Source: Candidatus Desulfosporosinus nitrosoreducens
GTDB lineage: Bacteria; Bacillota; Desulfitobacteriia; Desulfitobacteriales; Desulfitobacteriaceae
Direction: 5' to 3'
Length of the DNA stretch: 64,000 nt
NCBI RefSeq assembly: GCF_030954495.1
Contig: NZ_JAVHUW010000084.1
Coordinates: 62,001 to 126,000 of the forward strand
In this document: positions 35,393 to 44,244 of the stretch, one piece after another
How positions within the stretch are numbered: position 1 is the first letter of the stretch
Layout: each line of letters starts with the position of its first letter
Notes under the pieces: generated by a model
Database searches by the model: none
Told to the model about the DNA's origin: nothing
What the model saw: only the letters and a program-made list of their open reading frames with translations
Translations under genes and position numbers: made by a program

Positions 35393-36454
35393 ATGAAGAA
35401 GGGCAAATTGGCAAGTCTCTTGGCGGTAATCATGATGATCCTGTTGGTGGCAGCAGGCTGCGGTTCCGGAGGTACAAGCACAACCCAGGGGACGGGAACT
35501 TCGGACACAGGAAAGGCAAACTCGGGTAAACTCGACAAAGTGACACTCCAGCTCAAATGGTTACCGCAATCTCAGTTCATGGGCTATTATGTGGCTCAGG
35601 CCAAAGGGTATTACAAAGATGAAGGAATCGATCTGGAGATTCTCCCTGGCGGCAGTGACATTATTCCGGAACAACAGGTCAATAACGGTGTCGCCGATAT
35701 CGGCGTCACATGGGTCTCAAGTTTAATGAAGTACCAATCCCAAGGCTGGGGGCTGGTTGAAGTTGGACAGATCTTTCAAAAAAGCGCTATGCTGCTTGTC
35801 TCTAAAGCGTCTTCAGGCATCAACAGTCCGGCAGATCTCAAAGGAAAGAAAGTTGGCTCTTGGTTTGGCGGCAATGAATACGAGATTTATGCTCTTTTAG
35901 AAGCCAACGGACTTAACAAAGATAAAGATTTAAAACTGGTGCAGCAAGACTATACGATGAATCAGCTGTTAAATAATCAAATCGATGCCGCCTCGGCCAT
36001 GACATATAATGAATATGGTCTCTTGCTTGAATCGGGGCTTAAAGACAGCGACCTGCATGTAATCAATATGAATGATGCCGGTGTGGCCATGCTGGAAGAC
36101 TGCCTGTTCGTAAATTCCGATTGGATCTCCAAAAATGAAGATCTCTATGTTCGTTTCTTGAAAGCCTCGATCAAAGGTTGGGCTGACGCTTGCGCCGATC
36201 CGGAAGCAGCAGGGAAAATTGTTTATAACGTTGACCAAAGTGTATCCCTCGCCCACCAGGTTTATATGGCTAAGGAAGTAGCCAAGCTCGTTGCTCCCCA
36301 GGGGTTTGACCCGGCTAATATCGGCTATATTGACATGAACGCAATCAAACAGACTGCGGATTTAGCCTATAAATATGGGTTGCTTTCCAAGCCTGCGGTG
36401 ATTTCCGACAATACAATCAACAGCAAGTACTGGAAAGAAGCAACGGGCAAATAA
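35393..36454 (+). CDS. NMT1/THI5-like substrate-binding lipoprotein of the ABC transporter
   Basis: A 353-residue solute-binding lipoprotein. The signal is MKKGKLASLLAVIMMILLVA followed by AGC, with the lipidated Cys at 23, then a Gly/Thr/Ser linker. The mature part begins VTLQLKWLPQSQFMGYYVAQ and contains GYYKDEGIDLEILPGG, typical of the NMT1/THI5 family that binds pyrimidine precursors and similar rings. GGAGGG precedes the ATG. It closes the transporter operon in front of a strong terminator. The substrate is probably a pyrimidine or its breakdown product, inferred from context. Confidence 0.9.
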   Translation: MKKGKLASLLAVIMMILLVAAGCGSGGTSTTQGTGTSDTGKANSGKLDKVTLQLKWLPQSQFMGYYVAQAKGYYKDEGIDLEILPGGSDIIPEQQVNNGVADIGVTWVSSLMKYQSQGWGLVEVGQIFQKSAMLLVSKASSGINSPADLKGKKVGSWFGGNEYEIYALLEANGLNKDKDLKLVQQDYTMNQLLNNQIDAASAMTYNEYGLLLESGLKDSDLHVINMNDAGVAMLEDCLFVNSDWISKNEDLYVRFLKASIKGWADACADPEAAGKIVYNVDQSVSLAHQVYMAKEVAKLVAPQGFDPANIGYIDMNAIKQTADLAYKYGLLSKPAVISDNTINSKYWKEATGK

Positions 36455-36499
36455 TTATATGAGGAATCCCCTCGCCTTGTCTCACGGATAATAACAGTC

Positions 36500-36548
36500 A
36501 AAAAGACCTCCTTCGATAACTGGAAAAGTTATCGCAGGAGGTCTTTTT
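36500..36548 (+). terminator. terminator of the ABC transporter operon
   Basis: A perfect 12-bp outer stem (AAAAAGACCTCC and its complement) with an inner stem CGATAACT / AAGTTATCG-type pairing. It ends in TTTTT and could work in both directions. Confidence 0.92.
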
Positions 36549-36709
36549 CAATTCTGCAGGGATTTAGCGGAATAGTCGTCATAACTATTTTTCAGAAAAC
36601 GTCCCCGCGCTTAGGTTGAGATATATTAAATAAGGTCAATGAATTGTTTTAAGGCGAGGGCTGAGGGATTATATTTGTTTCCCAGCTACAAATTGGTGTA
36701 CTATAAGTT

Positions 36710-36746
36710 AAGTACCGCTAAATTTCCATAGATCCCGTCGGTACTT
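36710..36746. repeat. inverted repeat upstream of the VOC gene
   Basis: AAGTACCG and CGGTACTT, separated by 21 bases, lie 56 bp before the start at 36802. It may be an operator or a leader hairpin. No gene is seen in 36549-36801. Confidence 0.4.
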
Positions 36747-36801
36747 ATGCTTTCGCTTAATGCCCGACTGACATTGTATTGAAGGGAACGGAGGAACAAA
36801 A

Positions 36802-37194
36802 ATGGATAATGAATCAAAATTAGAGTTTCATCATATCGGTATGCCTGTAAAGGAAGAAAGACCGCATGAGCGATATAGCAGTCTTTATGGCATGTATACG
36901 TCCGACGGTTCCAACAAAGACATACATATTCAGTTTCATCGTTATGATGACGATTCTATCCTTGACAAAAGAATAAGGGAAACAGTGCATGTTGCCTTTA
37001 AAACAAAAAATATTGAAGATTATCTTAAGGGCAAAGAAGTTATTATGCCTTTATATGAGCCGTTTAAGGGATACAAAGTTGCTATGATTTTACTGGATGG
37101 TCTGCCCGTGGAAATAATTGAGACAACCCTGAGTGAAAAAGAGATATGGGAGGATGATCATTCTAACAGCGTGTTGTATCCGAAGGAAAAGTAA
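36802..37194 (+). CDS. VOC (glyoxalase/bleomycin-resistance fold) family protein
   Basis: A 130-residue cytosolic protein with the paired beta-alpha-beta-beta-beta pattern of the vicinal-oxygen-chelate fold. LEFHHIGMPV opens the first module, and VHVAFKTKNIEDYL with LDGLPVEIIETT forms the second; the His, His and Glu in these strands could be metal ligands. GGAACGGAGG lies before the ATG. Members include glyoxalases, epimerases and dioxygenases, and nothing here fixes the reaction. It is a single gene, unconnected to its neighbours. Confidence 0.7.
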   Translation: MDNESKLEFHHIGMPVKEERPHERYSSLYGMYTSDGSNKDIHIQFHRYDDDSILDKRIRETVHVAFKTKNIEDYLKGKEVIMPLYEPFKGYKVAMILLDGLPVEIIETTLSEKEIWEDDHSNSVLYPKEK

Positions 37195-37264
37195 GGTTTT
37201 TCAGAAGGGAGAAGTTTCCGCGTATCTTATGGGTGCCCCGGATATTTAACTCTTAAGGAAATCA

Positions 37265-38410
37265 TTATGCCTGAATTGTGCTTAAAGGGATATTAGCCGT
37301 ACTGCTTTCAGTATATCCGACGTGCCAGGCTTTTTTCTTGGAACAGGCAGAATACCAGATGCGGAATTTGGGCATGTCGCCGGGTTCCCGTACAAAACTG
37401 CTGCGGTAAATATATCCGTCATCCCACCGGCCTGCGGTGCCTGGGCCAAGTAAGGGTTTGGGCAAGGGCATGACAAGATCTTGCGGCTGAGACATAGGGG
37501 CGGCGGCATAGAGCAATTGACAATCTTTCATGCTTTTTTGTTCAGACCAGCCCGCAATCAGAAACTCAATCGTCTGCTCGGTGTGATTTGGTTTAGCGGC
37601 TATATGCCAAGGAATATAGCCGCCGTTCCAGGCACTCCAAGGAGAGCTGCAAGGCTGTCCTTGCCCCCAAGTTATTCCATTTTCTGAGGTGTAGAGGTGC
37701 ACCGTCACTCTGCCGTCCGTTGTCCACATAAACCATTCCGTAGCACTTTTACGCCAAACTGTCGGAGATAGGATCAGACCCGTTTTTTTGTAGTCCCAGA
37801 TTTTTTCCAAGCAGAGGATTTTGTCGCTTTGTTTGCAACTTGAGCTTATTTTCTTGGCCCAGATTTTCTCAAAAGCATTTCCCTGGTATTCGCGCCAATA
37901 TAGGATCAGGATGTCTTGATCCGGATCATAAACCAGTTCCGGGTCGGAATTGTAGGTATCTTTTAAGAAACCCGCAGGTTTTACGGCCAAGGGATTTTTT
38001 ATTCCCGGGGGTATAATCCAGTTTAAGCCGTCCTTGCTGGCCAGAATGCTCGGATTTTCCAGAGCACTATTAAAGAGGGGATAAGGGGTGAGGGCCATCC
38101 AGTAGCGAAACCCTCCCCAGCTGTCGATATCATGCTCAGTTTTGAAATCAAGAACACTCGGGTGAACCGATTGGCCGGAACCATCATAGGTTGGAGTGAC
38201 TATGTGATTTAAAGCATTAATAAAGGGTCTATTTTCCACGGGGAGGGTCAAATGGGGCTTGTCCAAGGCTTTGTCGTTGTTTTCAATGACTGAAGCGGAG
38301 AGGGGCTTGGGTACCTGCTTGGCATCATTTTCCCAAGGGAAAAAGCTAAAAAAATAAGAACCAGAGGCAACGGCCAAAATCGTTTTTAGGAAACCCCTTC
38401 TTGTTGTCAT
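37265..38410 (-). CDS. Tat-exported beta-propeller protein, GH43/GH32-like
   Basis: A 381-residue protein with a twin-arginine signal (MTTRRGFLKTILAVASGSYF), implying export in folded form. The mature part has repeated segments ending in W or Y motifs (SWGGFRYWMALTPYP, SDPELVYDPDQDILILYW, TEWFMWTTDGRV, AWNGGYIPWHI, MPKFRIWYSACS), like the blades of five-bladed propeller glycosidases or phosphorylases. The usual catalytic acids cannot be located with confidence. It is a single minus-strand gene. Two CTATAGAC boxes lie in its promoter region. Carbohydrate binding or hydrolysis is inferred. Confidence 0.6.
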   Translation of the reverse strand: MTTRRGFLKTILAVASGSYFFSFFPWENDAKQVPKPLSASVIENNDKALDKPHLTLPVENRPFINALNHIVTPTYDGSGQSVHPSVLDFKTEHDIDSWGGFRYWMALTPYPLFNSALENPSILASKDGLNWIIPPGIKNPLAVKPAGFLKDTYNSDPELVYDPDQDILILYWREYQGNAFEKIWAKKISSSCKQSDKILCLEKIWDYKKTGLILSPTVWRKSATEWFMWTTDGRVTVHLYTSENGITWGQGQPCSSPWSAWNGGYIPWHIAAKPNHTEQTIEFLIAGWSEQKSMKDCQLLYAAAPMSQPQDLVMPLPKPLLGPGTAGRWDDGYIYRSSFVREPGDMPKFRIWYSACSKKKAWHVGYTESSTANIPLSTIQA

Positions 38411-38481
38411 AATTCAGCTCCCGAATTAAAAATAGATTTGAGCTAATTAGTATAAATCTTTATGTTTAGACAAATTTTGCT

Positions 38482-38523
38482 GTCTATAGGTAATTATATA
38501 GTTAAATTAAAGCTCGTCTATAG
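38482..38523 (-). promoter_or_regulatory. paired CTATAGAC boxes in the promoter of the Tat protein gene
   Basis: On the minus strand CTATAGAC occurs twice (38516-38523 and 38482-38489), 34 bp apart, with a TATAAT hexamer between them. This is the arrangement expected for a regulator bound on both sides of a -10 box. The same octamer marks the intergenic elements at 16394, 20648 and 41632. Confidence 0.45.
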
Positions 38524-38634
38524 TCCAATTTTTAGCAAATAATAGGAAATTGCTGGCTTAACCTGTATGTAAGCGCTGCTGAGCGGAGTTTAGATTGCGA
38601 GAAGTATTTGGTGCAGCCACACTTTCCGTAATAG

Positions 38635-38660
38635 CAAAAGCCAGGCGTGTACGCCTGGCT
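38635..38660 (-). terminator. terminator of the G1 peptidase gene
   Basis: A perfect 10-bp stem (AGCCAGGCGT / ACGCCTGGCT) with a 2-nt loop, read on the minus strand, ends in TTTT 35 bp after the peptidase stop. Confidence 0.75.
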
Positions 38661-38695
38661 GTAATGTCTGTCGGAGCCGGGACCTTAGACTTTAG

Positions 38696-39709
38696 TTACC
38701 AACTCCAGCTGATGCTAATAACTTGATAACCTTGGTTATCCGAAATATGTCTCCAAATGGAGGGAGGTCTCAGCTTAGGAGTTTGTTGGCTATATCCTTG
38801 ACCAGACCCGATAGTGGTATTTCCGTTAACAACCTCTGTCGAGAATGACTCGCCATCTGTTCCCAGAGCGGACGGTGCAATTAAAACCCGGCCCGTGCTT
38901 GATACCAGAGCAATTGGCTGAAGCTTGTTGGCACTGGAGTTTAAGGGCTGACCGTTTACCGTTGCGGATTGGTAGGTCACAGTTCCCATGTCGGCTAATG
39001 GGTAGAGTTGACTGTTCTCATTTGAAGGATCTTCGCTGATCCATTCTGCGGATGTTCCGATCCCTTGGGCATAAGAGGTGTCTAAAGCTACAGGGGGAAT
39101 TGTTTGAGTTTGGGTTTGACCGTTGATCGTAAAGGTTAAATTCCAGGTTGAACTCGAATCTGCCGCCGGAGAAATACTTGCGCTAATGGTTGAACCAATA
39201 GGAACAGTCATTACGTACTGAGCGGGAGATGGCAGCTGTTCCCAAAATAGTTGTGCCACGGGCTGACCATTTTCGATTTGCTCTACAGTTCCCATTTGCA
39301 GCAGATCGGATGAAGATACTCCGCCTAAGCCAATCCACTGGGCCGCTACCGCATCGTCCTGGTCAGCAGTTATGCTGGGTACCTTCCAGCTGCCGGACAC
39401 GCTTGTGTACCCGCTGCTTGACGTGGGAGTGGCAACATATCCGGCCCAGTTTTCCGACGCTTGAGTATTTTCAGGAAGGCTTGTATTTGTATTCGTGTTC
39501 GTATTTGTATTCGTGCCGGTACCCTGAGATTGCTGGACTTGTGGAATTGGCCAGTGCCTGTGGGGAAAGTTCCTGGAGAAAACAAAATTAGAAGCCACCT
39601 GGTTGCTGACCGCAGTTGTTACCGGTATGCCATTGACAAGAGAGCAGGTTCCCAGTACTAAAAGTGTTGCCAGCGATACCAGTTTAATCTTAAGTTGCTT
39701 GATTCGCAT
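38696..39709 (-). CDS. secreted glutamic peptidase, family G1 (eqolisin)
   Basis: A 337-residue secreted protein. A Sec signal (about 1-30) and a low-complexity linker with a run of Asn-Thr pairs precede the peptidase domain (about 80-290). Family marks are NWAGYV, the catalytic Gln region AAQWIGLGG, LLQMGTVEQ, LFWEQLPSP and the catalytic Glu region SAEWISEDP. These match the Gln/Glu dyad of scytalidoglutamic peptidase relatives, which work at acidic pH. Its presence suggests scavenging of protein in an acid habitat, but that is inference. It is a single gene with its own terminator. The C-terminal tail (ISISWSW) is unusual. Confidence 0.82.
   Translation of the reverse strand: MRIKQLKIKLVSLATLLVLGTCSLVNGIPVTTAVSNQVASNFVFSRNFPHRHWPIPQVQQSQGTGTNTNTNTNTNTSLPENTQASENWAGYVATPTSSSGYTSVSGSWKVPSITADQDDAVAAQWIGLGGVSSSDLLQMGTVEQIENGQPVAQLFWEQLPSPAQYVMTVPIGSTISASISPAADSSSTWNLTFTINGQTQTQTIPPVALDTSYAQGIGTSAEWISEDPSNENSQLYPLADMGTVTYQSATVNGQPLNSSANKLQPIALVSSTGRVLIAPSALGTDGESFSTEVVNGNTTIGSGQGYSQQTPKLRPPSIWRHISDNQGYQVISISWSW
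39482..39516 (-). repeat. 6-bp tandem repeat encoding Asn-Thr pairs
   Basis: Six-base units read on the minus strand as AAYACR-type codon pairs encode five consecutive Asn-Thr dipeptides in the linker of the G1 peptidase. Copy number could vary by slippage without breaking the frame. Confidence 0.6.
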
Positions 39710-39994
39710 GATAGTTTCTCCTTTCCATATTATTTTGAAAGAACCAAAACTTTTTCGGTAAAAGTATCTTTTTGAGCTTTTATGTCAGATCGAATGATGG
39801 AATGCCCCCTCTCAATTTAAGAGTATGATTTGCTTTGTAATATTCTCTACGAAATCAAATAATCCTTTATGCCAAAAGATTATTCACAGTTTCTTAAGAT
39901 AACCTTCACAATGTGGTAACAAGTTATCAGGGTTTCAGTAATATAGTTTATCGTGCCGGATATCAGCATCGAAGGTGAAGGAGGGCTTCTTTTT

Positions 39995-41269
39995 ATGAAA
40001 AGGAATGTTATGTTTGACTTCAAGGGAGGTTCTCCCGGCTTTAGGGCCGGTTGGTTTCTCCTCCTGGGATTAGCCTTGCTTTTCGCATTTTTATATTTAA
40101 GATATTCCCTTTTTCCCGGGGGGATTGATCCTTCTGTAAAGCAATATTTTCCCCTCAGTTTGGCGGAGAAAGCAAGGGCCTTCAATTTTCCCCTCCGCGT
40201 CCTGTATATAGTCCAGTTTGTTTTAGAGGTCGCTCTTTTAGGCTGGCTGCTCTTAAGCTCCAAAGGTCGGAGCCTTTACAGCCGCATTCGCAAAGTTGGA
40301 CGGCATTATTGGTCAATTACTGCTTTATCCGTAATAAGTGTCTGGATATTAGTGCAGCTGGTTACGTTGCCCTTCTCCTATTACGGGTACTACTGGTTGA
40401 AAATCTGGGGCTTCAGTACACAAAGCCTGGGAGCCTGGTTGATGGATTATGGGAAAAATGCGGGAATTGACTTGCTCATTACTCTAGTGGGAGGACTCAT
40501 TTTTTTTGCTTTGGTCAATCGGGCCTCACGCTATTGGTGGGTAGTCGGGGCTGCCTTCTTTGGCATATGGCTTGTAGTTGAATATTTGTTCTGGCCCATT
40601 CTGATATCTCCGCTTTTTAATCATTTTGTACCTATCTCTGATCCTGGCACTATAACTATGATTAATACTTTGGCACAACGAGCCGGATTACATATCAACG
40701 GCATTTTCGTCATGGATGCCAGCAAGCAAACAACGTTGGCCAATGCCTATTTCACAGGGATAGGGAGCAGCAAACGGATTGTGATTTATGACACCCTTCT
40801 GCATAATTACTCTTTGTCGGAAATACAAGCTGTGCTCGCCCATGAGATGGGACACTGGAAACATGGCGATGTCATTCATGGTCTCATCGCCGGGGTGTTA
40901 GGCGGCTTCATAGTCTGTGGGCTGCTCGCTTTTTTCCTGAAACCTTGGTTGCCCAAAATCAACCAAAAACCGCCCGAGCTGTGGGCGGCTTTACAATTGA
41001 CCTTGCTGCTGCTGCTTTTTGTCAGTAACCCTATTCAGAACGCCATATCGAGAAAAATGGAACTGCGTGCGGACTCTTTTTCGCTGCAGCTAACGGGAAA
41101 CCTCTCTGCGGAAATCCAACTTCAGAAAGATTTGGCCGGCACCAGTTTAGCCGACTTATCCCCTCCAAACTTTATTGTTTGGTTCAGTTATGATCATCCC
41201 CCTGTCTTAACCAGGATTCATGCTTTGGAGACGGAGTACTACCGATCTTCCGCTTCCTCTAAGAAATAG
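39995..41269 (+). CDS. M48 family membrane metallopeptidase (Ste24-like)
   Basis: A 424-residue integral membrane peptidase with about six or seven hydrophobic segments. The zinc site HEMGH lies in AVLAHEMGHWKHGD, and the third ligand is the Glu of MELRADSFSL. This arrangement, with a long N-terminal membrane part, matches CAAX-protease-like Ste24 homologs, which in bacteria take part in membrane protein quality control. The ATG is preceded by GAAGGAGGG; an upstream in-frame GTG (39953) would add 14 residues across that site. It is a single gene. Confidence 0.9.
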   Translation: MKRNVMFDFKGGSPGFRAGWFLLLGLALLFAFLYLRYSLFPGGIDPSVKQYFPLSLAEKARAFNFPLRVLYIVQFVLEVALLGWLLLSSKGRSLYSRIRKVGRHYWSITALSVISVWILVQLVTLPFSYYGYYWLKIWGFSTQSLGAWLMDYGKNAGIDLLITLVGGLIFFALVNRASRYWWVVGAAFFGIWLVVEYLFWPILISPLFNHFVPISDPGTITMINTLAQRAGLHINGIFVMDASKQTTLANAYFTGIGSSKRIVIYDTLLHNYSLSEIQAVLAHEMGHWKHGDVIHGLIAGVLGGFIVCGLLAFFLKPWLPKINQKPPELWAALQLTLLLLLFVSNPIQNAISRKMELRADSFSLQLTGNLSAEIQLQKDLAGTSLADLSPPNFIVWFSYDHPPVLTRIHALETEYYRSSASSKK

Positions 41270-41536
41270 CCGGGAGTTATTCCTGCTCAAATTCCCCAAA
41301 GAGTTTCCGGGCTGCAAATATTATTTAGTCCGTGTTTTAGTGATACGGAGCTTTTATTCCTACCTTAGATAATTACTAAGTGGAGGATGTTTTTTGCACC
41401 AGTCTAAAAGTATTAATTTCCTTGCCCATTTCTTCCGGCATAAGCGAAACTAGGCAGTTGTCTTTCCCGGAAGCCTGCTGCCGGCCTGATTTAATTCCCG
41501 GATAGTCAGCGGATAAGGCTTGAGGAGAGACAATGC

Positions 41537-41586
41537 ATTTAAGCCACTGGTTGTTGTGTTTGACACAATAAAACAGTGGCTTAAAT
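41537..41586. repeat. perfect 13-bp inverted repeat in an intergenic region
   Basis: ATTTAAGCCACTG and its exact complement flank an inner stem TTGTG / CACAA. It could be a hairpin RNA, a terminator without T-run, or the end of a decayed insertion element. Nothing gene-like is certain in 41270-41723. Confidence 0.5.
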
Positions 41587-41631
41587 GGTAGGGGTAATTT
41601 CCGATTTATACCATAAAAAATAAAGATGGTG

Positions 41632-41680
41632 AACATACTGATTTCCTATAGACACACTTCTGTCCGCGGTGCTACTCTTT
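41632..41680. repeat. CTATAGAC intergenic element, copy C
   Basis: CATACTGATTTCCTATAGAC (16 of 21 positions match copy B over this segment with flank), followed 17 bases later by GCTAC. It is the most diverged of the three related elements and lies about 45 bp before an 18-codon open frame. Confidence 0.4.
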
Positions 41681-41723
41681 ACTTGTGAATAAAAAGTAAA
41701 TCTTGAAAAGGAGATGAAGGAAA

Positions 41724-41780
41724 ATGACAAGGCCGGGAACAACTCCGTGTTCTAAAGTCAGGTCATGGAAACCCAAATAA
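41724..41780 (+). CDS. possible 18-residue basic peptide
   Basis: ATG at 41724 follows AAGGAGATGAAGGAAAA and opens a frame for MTRPGTTPCSKVRSWKPK. The ribosome binding site is unusually good for a chance frame, and the peptide is basic with one Cys. Similar tiny frames follow elements A and B. No family is known to me, and chance occurrence cannot be excluded. Confidence 0.3.
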   Translation: MTRPGTTPCSKVRSWKPK

Positions 41781-42167
41781 ATATTAATTTTGTAATACAA
41801 CTATAAATATATGCTAAAGAGATAAGAAAAGCAGCCTGAAAGGCCGCTAAAAAATGTGACTATGAAATTATATTTAGAAATCATCCTTGAGTACTAGTAG
41901 GTGCACAAAATTCCTTTCATTCAAGATCAAATCTAACAATGAAAAAGGCAGAAGAGGATCGGTGGGGACTGTGAACTTAGTGAAATAGTTCACGTTATTA
42001 TCGCAATATTTGTACTATTAATCACTTGATTTGCCGGCAGTGAGTGAAATTCCTGATAAAAGATCTGCCTTATTGAGCTTACTGTGTTGCTTTGATAGGT
42101 TTTAGGCATGTTAAATTCACCGATTCTTTGGCAAGTTGTTACAAAAAACCTGAAGGGTGGGATTCCT
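41781..42167. other. 387-bp intergenic region before the SulP gene
   Basis: I see no gene, terminator or clear promoter here. It is AT-rich with scattered short repeats. Confidence 0.35.
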
Positions 42168-43955
42168 ATGTCTACCGTAGCGATTGGAAGATTACTTCCT
42201 TTTATGGAAATGATGAGAGGATATAAACGGGAATATCTTAAGAAGGACATTATTGGGGCTTTGACTGTAACAGTTGTGGGACTTCCCCAGTATATGGCCT
42301 ATGCACTGATTGCGGGTGTCAACCCGGTTTATGGTTTATATACGGGTATAGTGGCCGGCATACTTGGTTCGGCGTTTGGCTGCTCAAATCAACTGATTAC
42401 CGGACCGACCAATGCCATCTGTTTGCTCACGGCGAGTGCTATGATTCGGTATATGAAACTTCCTAATGCCATGGAGATGCTCTTCCTAATGACGTTTATG
42501 GTTGGTATCCTGCAAATACTTTATGGAGTTTTTAGATTGGGCAAGATTATAGATTTCGTGTCTCATAGCGTTTTGGTAGGGTTTACAGCCGGCGCGGGAA
42601 TAATTATCGCCCTTGGACAAGTGAACGGATTTTTGGGTATTAGCATTCCCAACTCGGCATCAATGTCAACCTTAGAAAAGACTCTTTATAATATTACTCA
42701 TATAACCCACACCAACCCTTATGTTCTGGGAGTTGGGGTAGCGACCATAGCGATTATCATAATTTGCAAAAAGATTAGTAAGAATCTTCCTGGAGCGCTC
42801 CTTGGGATTATTATTCCTATCTTTTTTATCTTAGCTTTTGCTTTAGATAAAAAAGGTGTAAAACTTACAGGCACGATCCCCTCCTCTCTGCCTCCCTTTA
42901 CGATGGTAAAATTCAGTTTTGCTTCCATGAAGGATATGCTTAGCGGAGCTTTTGCAATTTCCATCATCGGACTGGTAGAAGCTATCTCGATTTCCAAGGC
43001 TATTGGCAGCAACACACGACAAGAAATTAATTCGAATCAGGAGTTTATCGGACAGGGGATAGCCAATACTATAGCATCTTTCTTCCAATGTTTTCCCTCA
43101 TCCGGCTCCTTCACACGTTCAGCGATCAACTATATCAACGGAGGAGTCACTAGGCTCTCGGGAATCCTTGCAGGTGTGTTTGTGGCTATACTTCTTGTTC
43201 TCTTTGCTCCCTACGCTAAATATATACCCAGTGCAGGCCTTGCTGCGGTACTGATTTATACCGGCTACGGTCTGATTGACAAAAAAGAATTCAAAAAAAT
43301 AGTTAAAATGGGCATGTTCACTTCAGATTCGATTGCCATGTGGGTGACCTGCATTTTAGTAATTGTACTGCCGAATCTTGACAACGCGATTTATGCAGGA
43401 ATAATCCTCTCCATTATTTTGTATCTGAAAGATACGAACAAAGCACCGTTTAAACTGCTTGTTCCAGCCCAGAATAACGATTCTCAAATTGTTGAACGAG
43501 AAATTAAATCCGTCAATGAAAACCTTGATATCTTAATCATCCAACCGGAAGGAAACTTGTACTTCGGTGCTGCGGCAGACTTTAATGATAGACTTAGTCG
43601 TATAACCAATAAATCTAAAGTGTTCATTGTAAGAATGAAATATGTGACGAAGATTGATTTCACATTGATTACTTCTCTGAAGGTTTTTGCCAGAAATGTT
43701 AAAGAAGCCGGAGGAACTATCATTATCAGCGGTGTAAGTCCTGAGCTCGAGGTGGTTCTCAAAAAGGCGAGTCTTGAGTCCGACATTGGCTCGGAAAATA
43801 TTTTCATGGCAGAAAATGAAATTTTGGCATCGACAACGAATGCGTTAGAGAGGGCACGAGTTGTATTAGCCGGTGCCGGCGGTCTGAAATCAGCAGCTCA
43901 GACAGTAATGGATTCTGTTTCAGGAGTTAATACTACGGGTGTAAGTCCGCTTTAA
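42168..43955 (+). CDS. SulP family anion transporter with STAS domain
   Basis: A 595-residue membrane transporter with about 10-14 helices and a cytoplasmic C-terminal STAS domain (about 445-560, LDILIIQPEGNLYFGAAADF). The SulP start is clear: GALTVTVVGLPQYMAYALIA, then NPVYGLYTGIVAGI and ITGPTNAIC. The group carries sulfate, bicarbonate or other anions. In a presumed sulfate reducer, sulfate uptake is attractive but unproven. The ATG behind AGGGTGGG is preferred to the in-frame start at 42108. It is a single gene. Confidence 0.9.
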   Translation: MSTVAIGRLLPFMEMMRGYKREYLKKDIIGALTVTVVGLPQYMAYALIAGVNPVYGLYTGIVAGILGSAFGCSNQLITGPTNAICLLTASAMIRYMKLPNAMEMLFLMTFMVGILQILYGVFRLGKIIDFVSHSVLVGFTAGAGIIIALGQVNGFLGISIPNSASMSTLEKTLYNITHITHTNPYVLGVGVATIAIIIICKKISKNLPGALLGIIIPIFFILAFALDKKGVKLTGTIPSSLPPFTMVKFSFASMKDMLSGAFAISIIGLVEAISISKAIGSNTRQEINSNQEFIGQGIANTIASFFQCFPSSGSFTRSAINYINGGVTRLSGILAGVFVAILLVLFAPYAKYIPSAGLAAVLIYTGYGLIDKKEFKKIVKMGMFTSDSIAMWVTCILVIVLPNLDNAIYAGIILSIILYLKDTNKAPFKLLVPAQNNDSQIVEREIKSVNENLDILIIQPEGNLYFGAAADFNDRLSRITNKSKVFIVRMKYVTKIDFTLITSLKVFARNVKEAGGTIIISGVSPELEVVLKKASLESDIGSENIFMAENEILASTTNALERARVVLAGAGGLKSAAQTVMDSVSGVNTTGVSPL

Positions 43956-44018
43956 GAATCGTCAAATCTGCCCCAGAGCTGGCTGATCCATGAAACGAAT
44001 AATTTTAATGTAGACTAA

Positions 44019-44059
44019 AGAGAGGTGGGAAAAGTGTCTTTCTATAAATCTCACCTCTC
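44019..44059 (+). other. hairpin downstream of the SulP gene
   Basis: GAGAGGTG and CACCTCTC pair across a 25-nt loop, with wobble pairs extending the stem. It has no T-run; it may stabilise or end the SulP transcript. Confidence 0.45.
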
Positions 44060-44244
44060 AGACAAAGTAATTATGTAGCGGTTGATGATGGGATATGTCT
44101 CGTAGAGTGCAGAGCGATAATACGTTAAATTAAAGTTTAAAGCGATCATCAGCTTAATTAGAGAAAATAGGGGTCATAAAAAGTTAAAGTCGAGAAAATA
44201 TAACCAAACAGGAATGAGTTTACAGGGAATAGGAGAGGGTAAAA

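Noticed and set aside
41376..41636. 86-codon minus-strand open frame near the 13-bp inverted repeat
   Set aside because: No ribosome binding site or recognisable domain; it spans the palindrome. It could be a remnant of a mobile element but cannot be supported.
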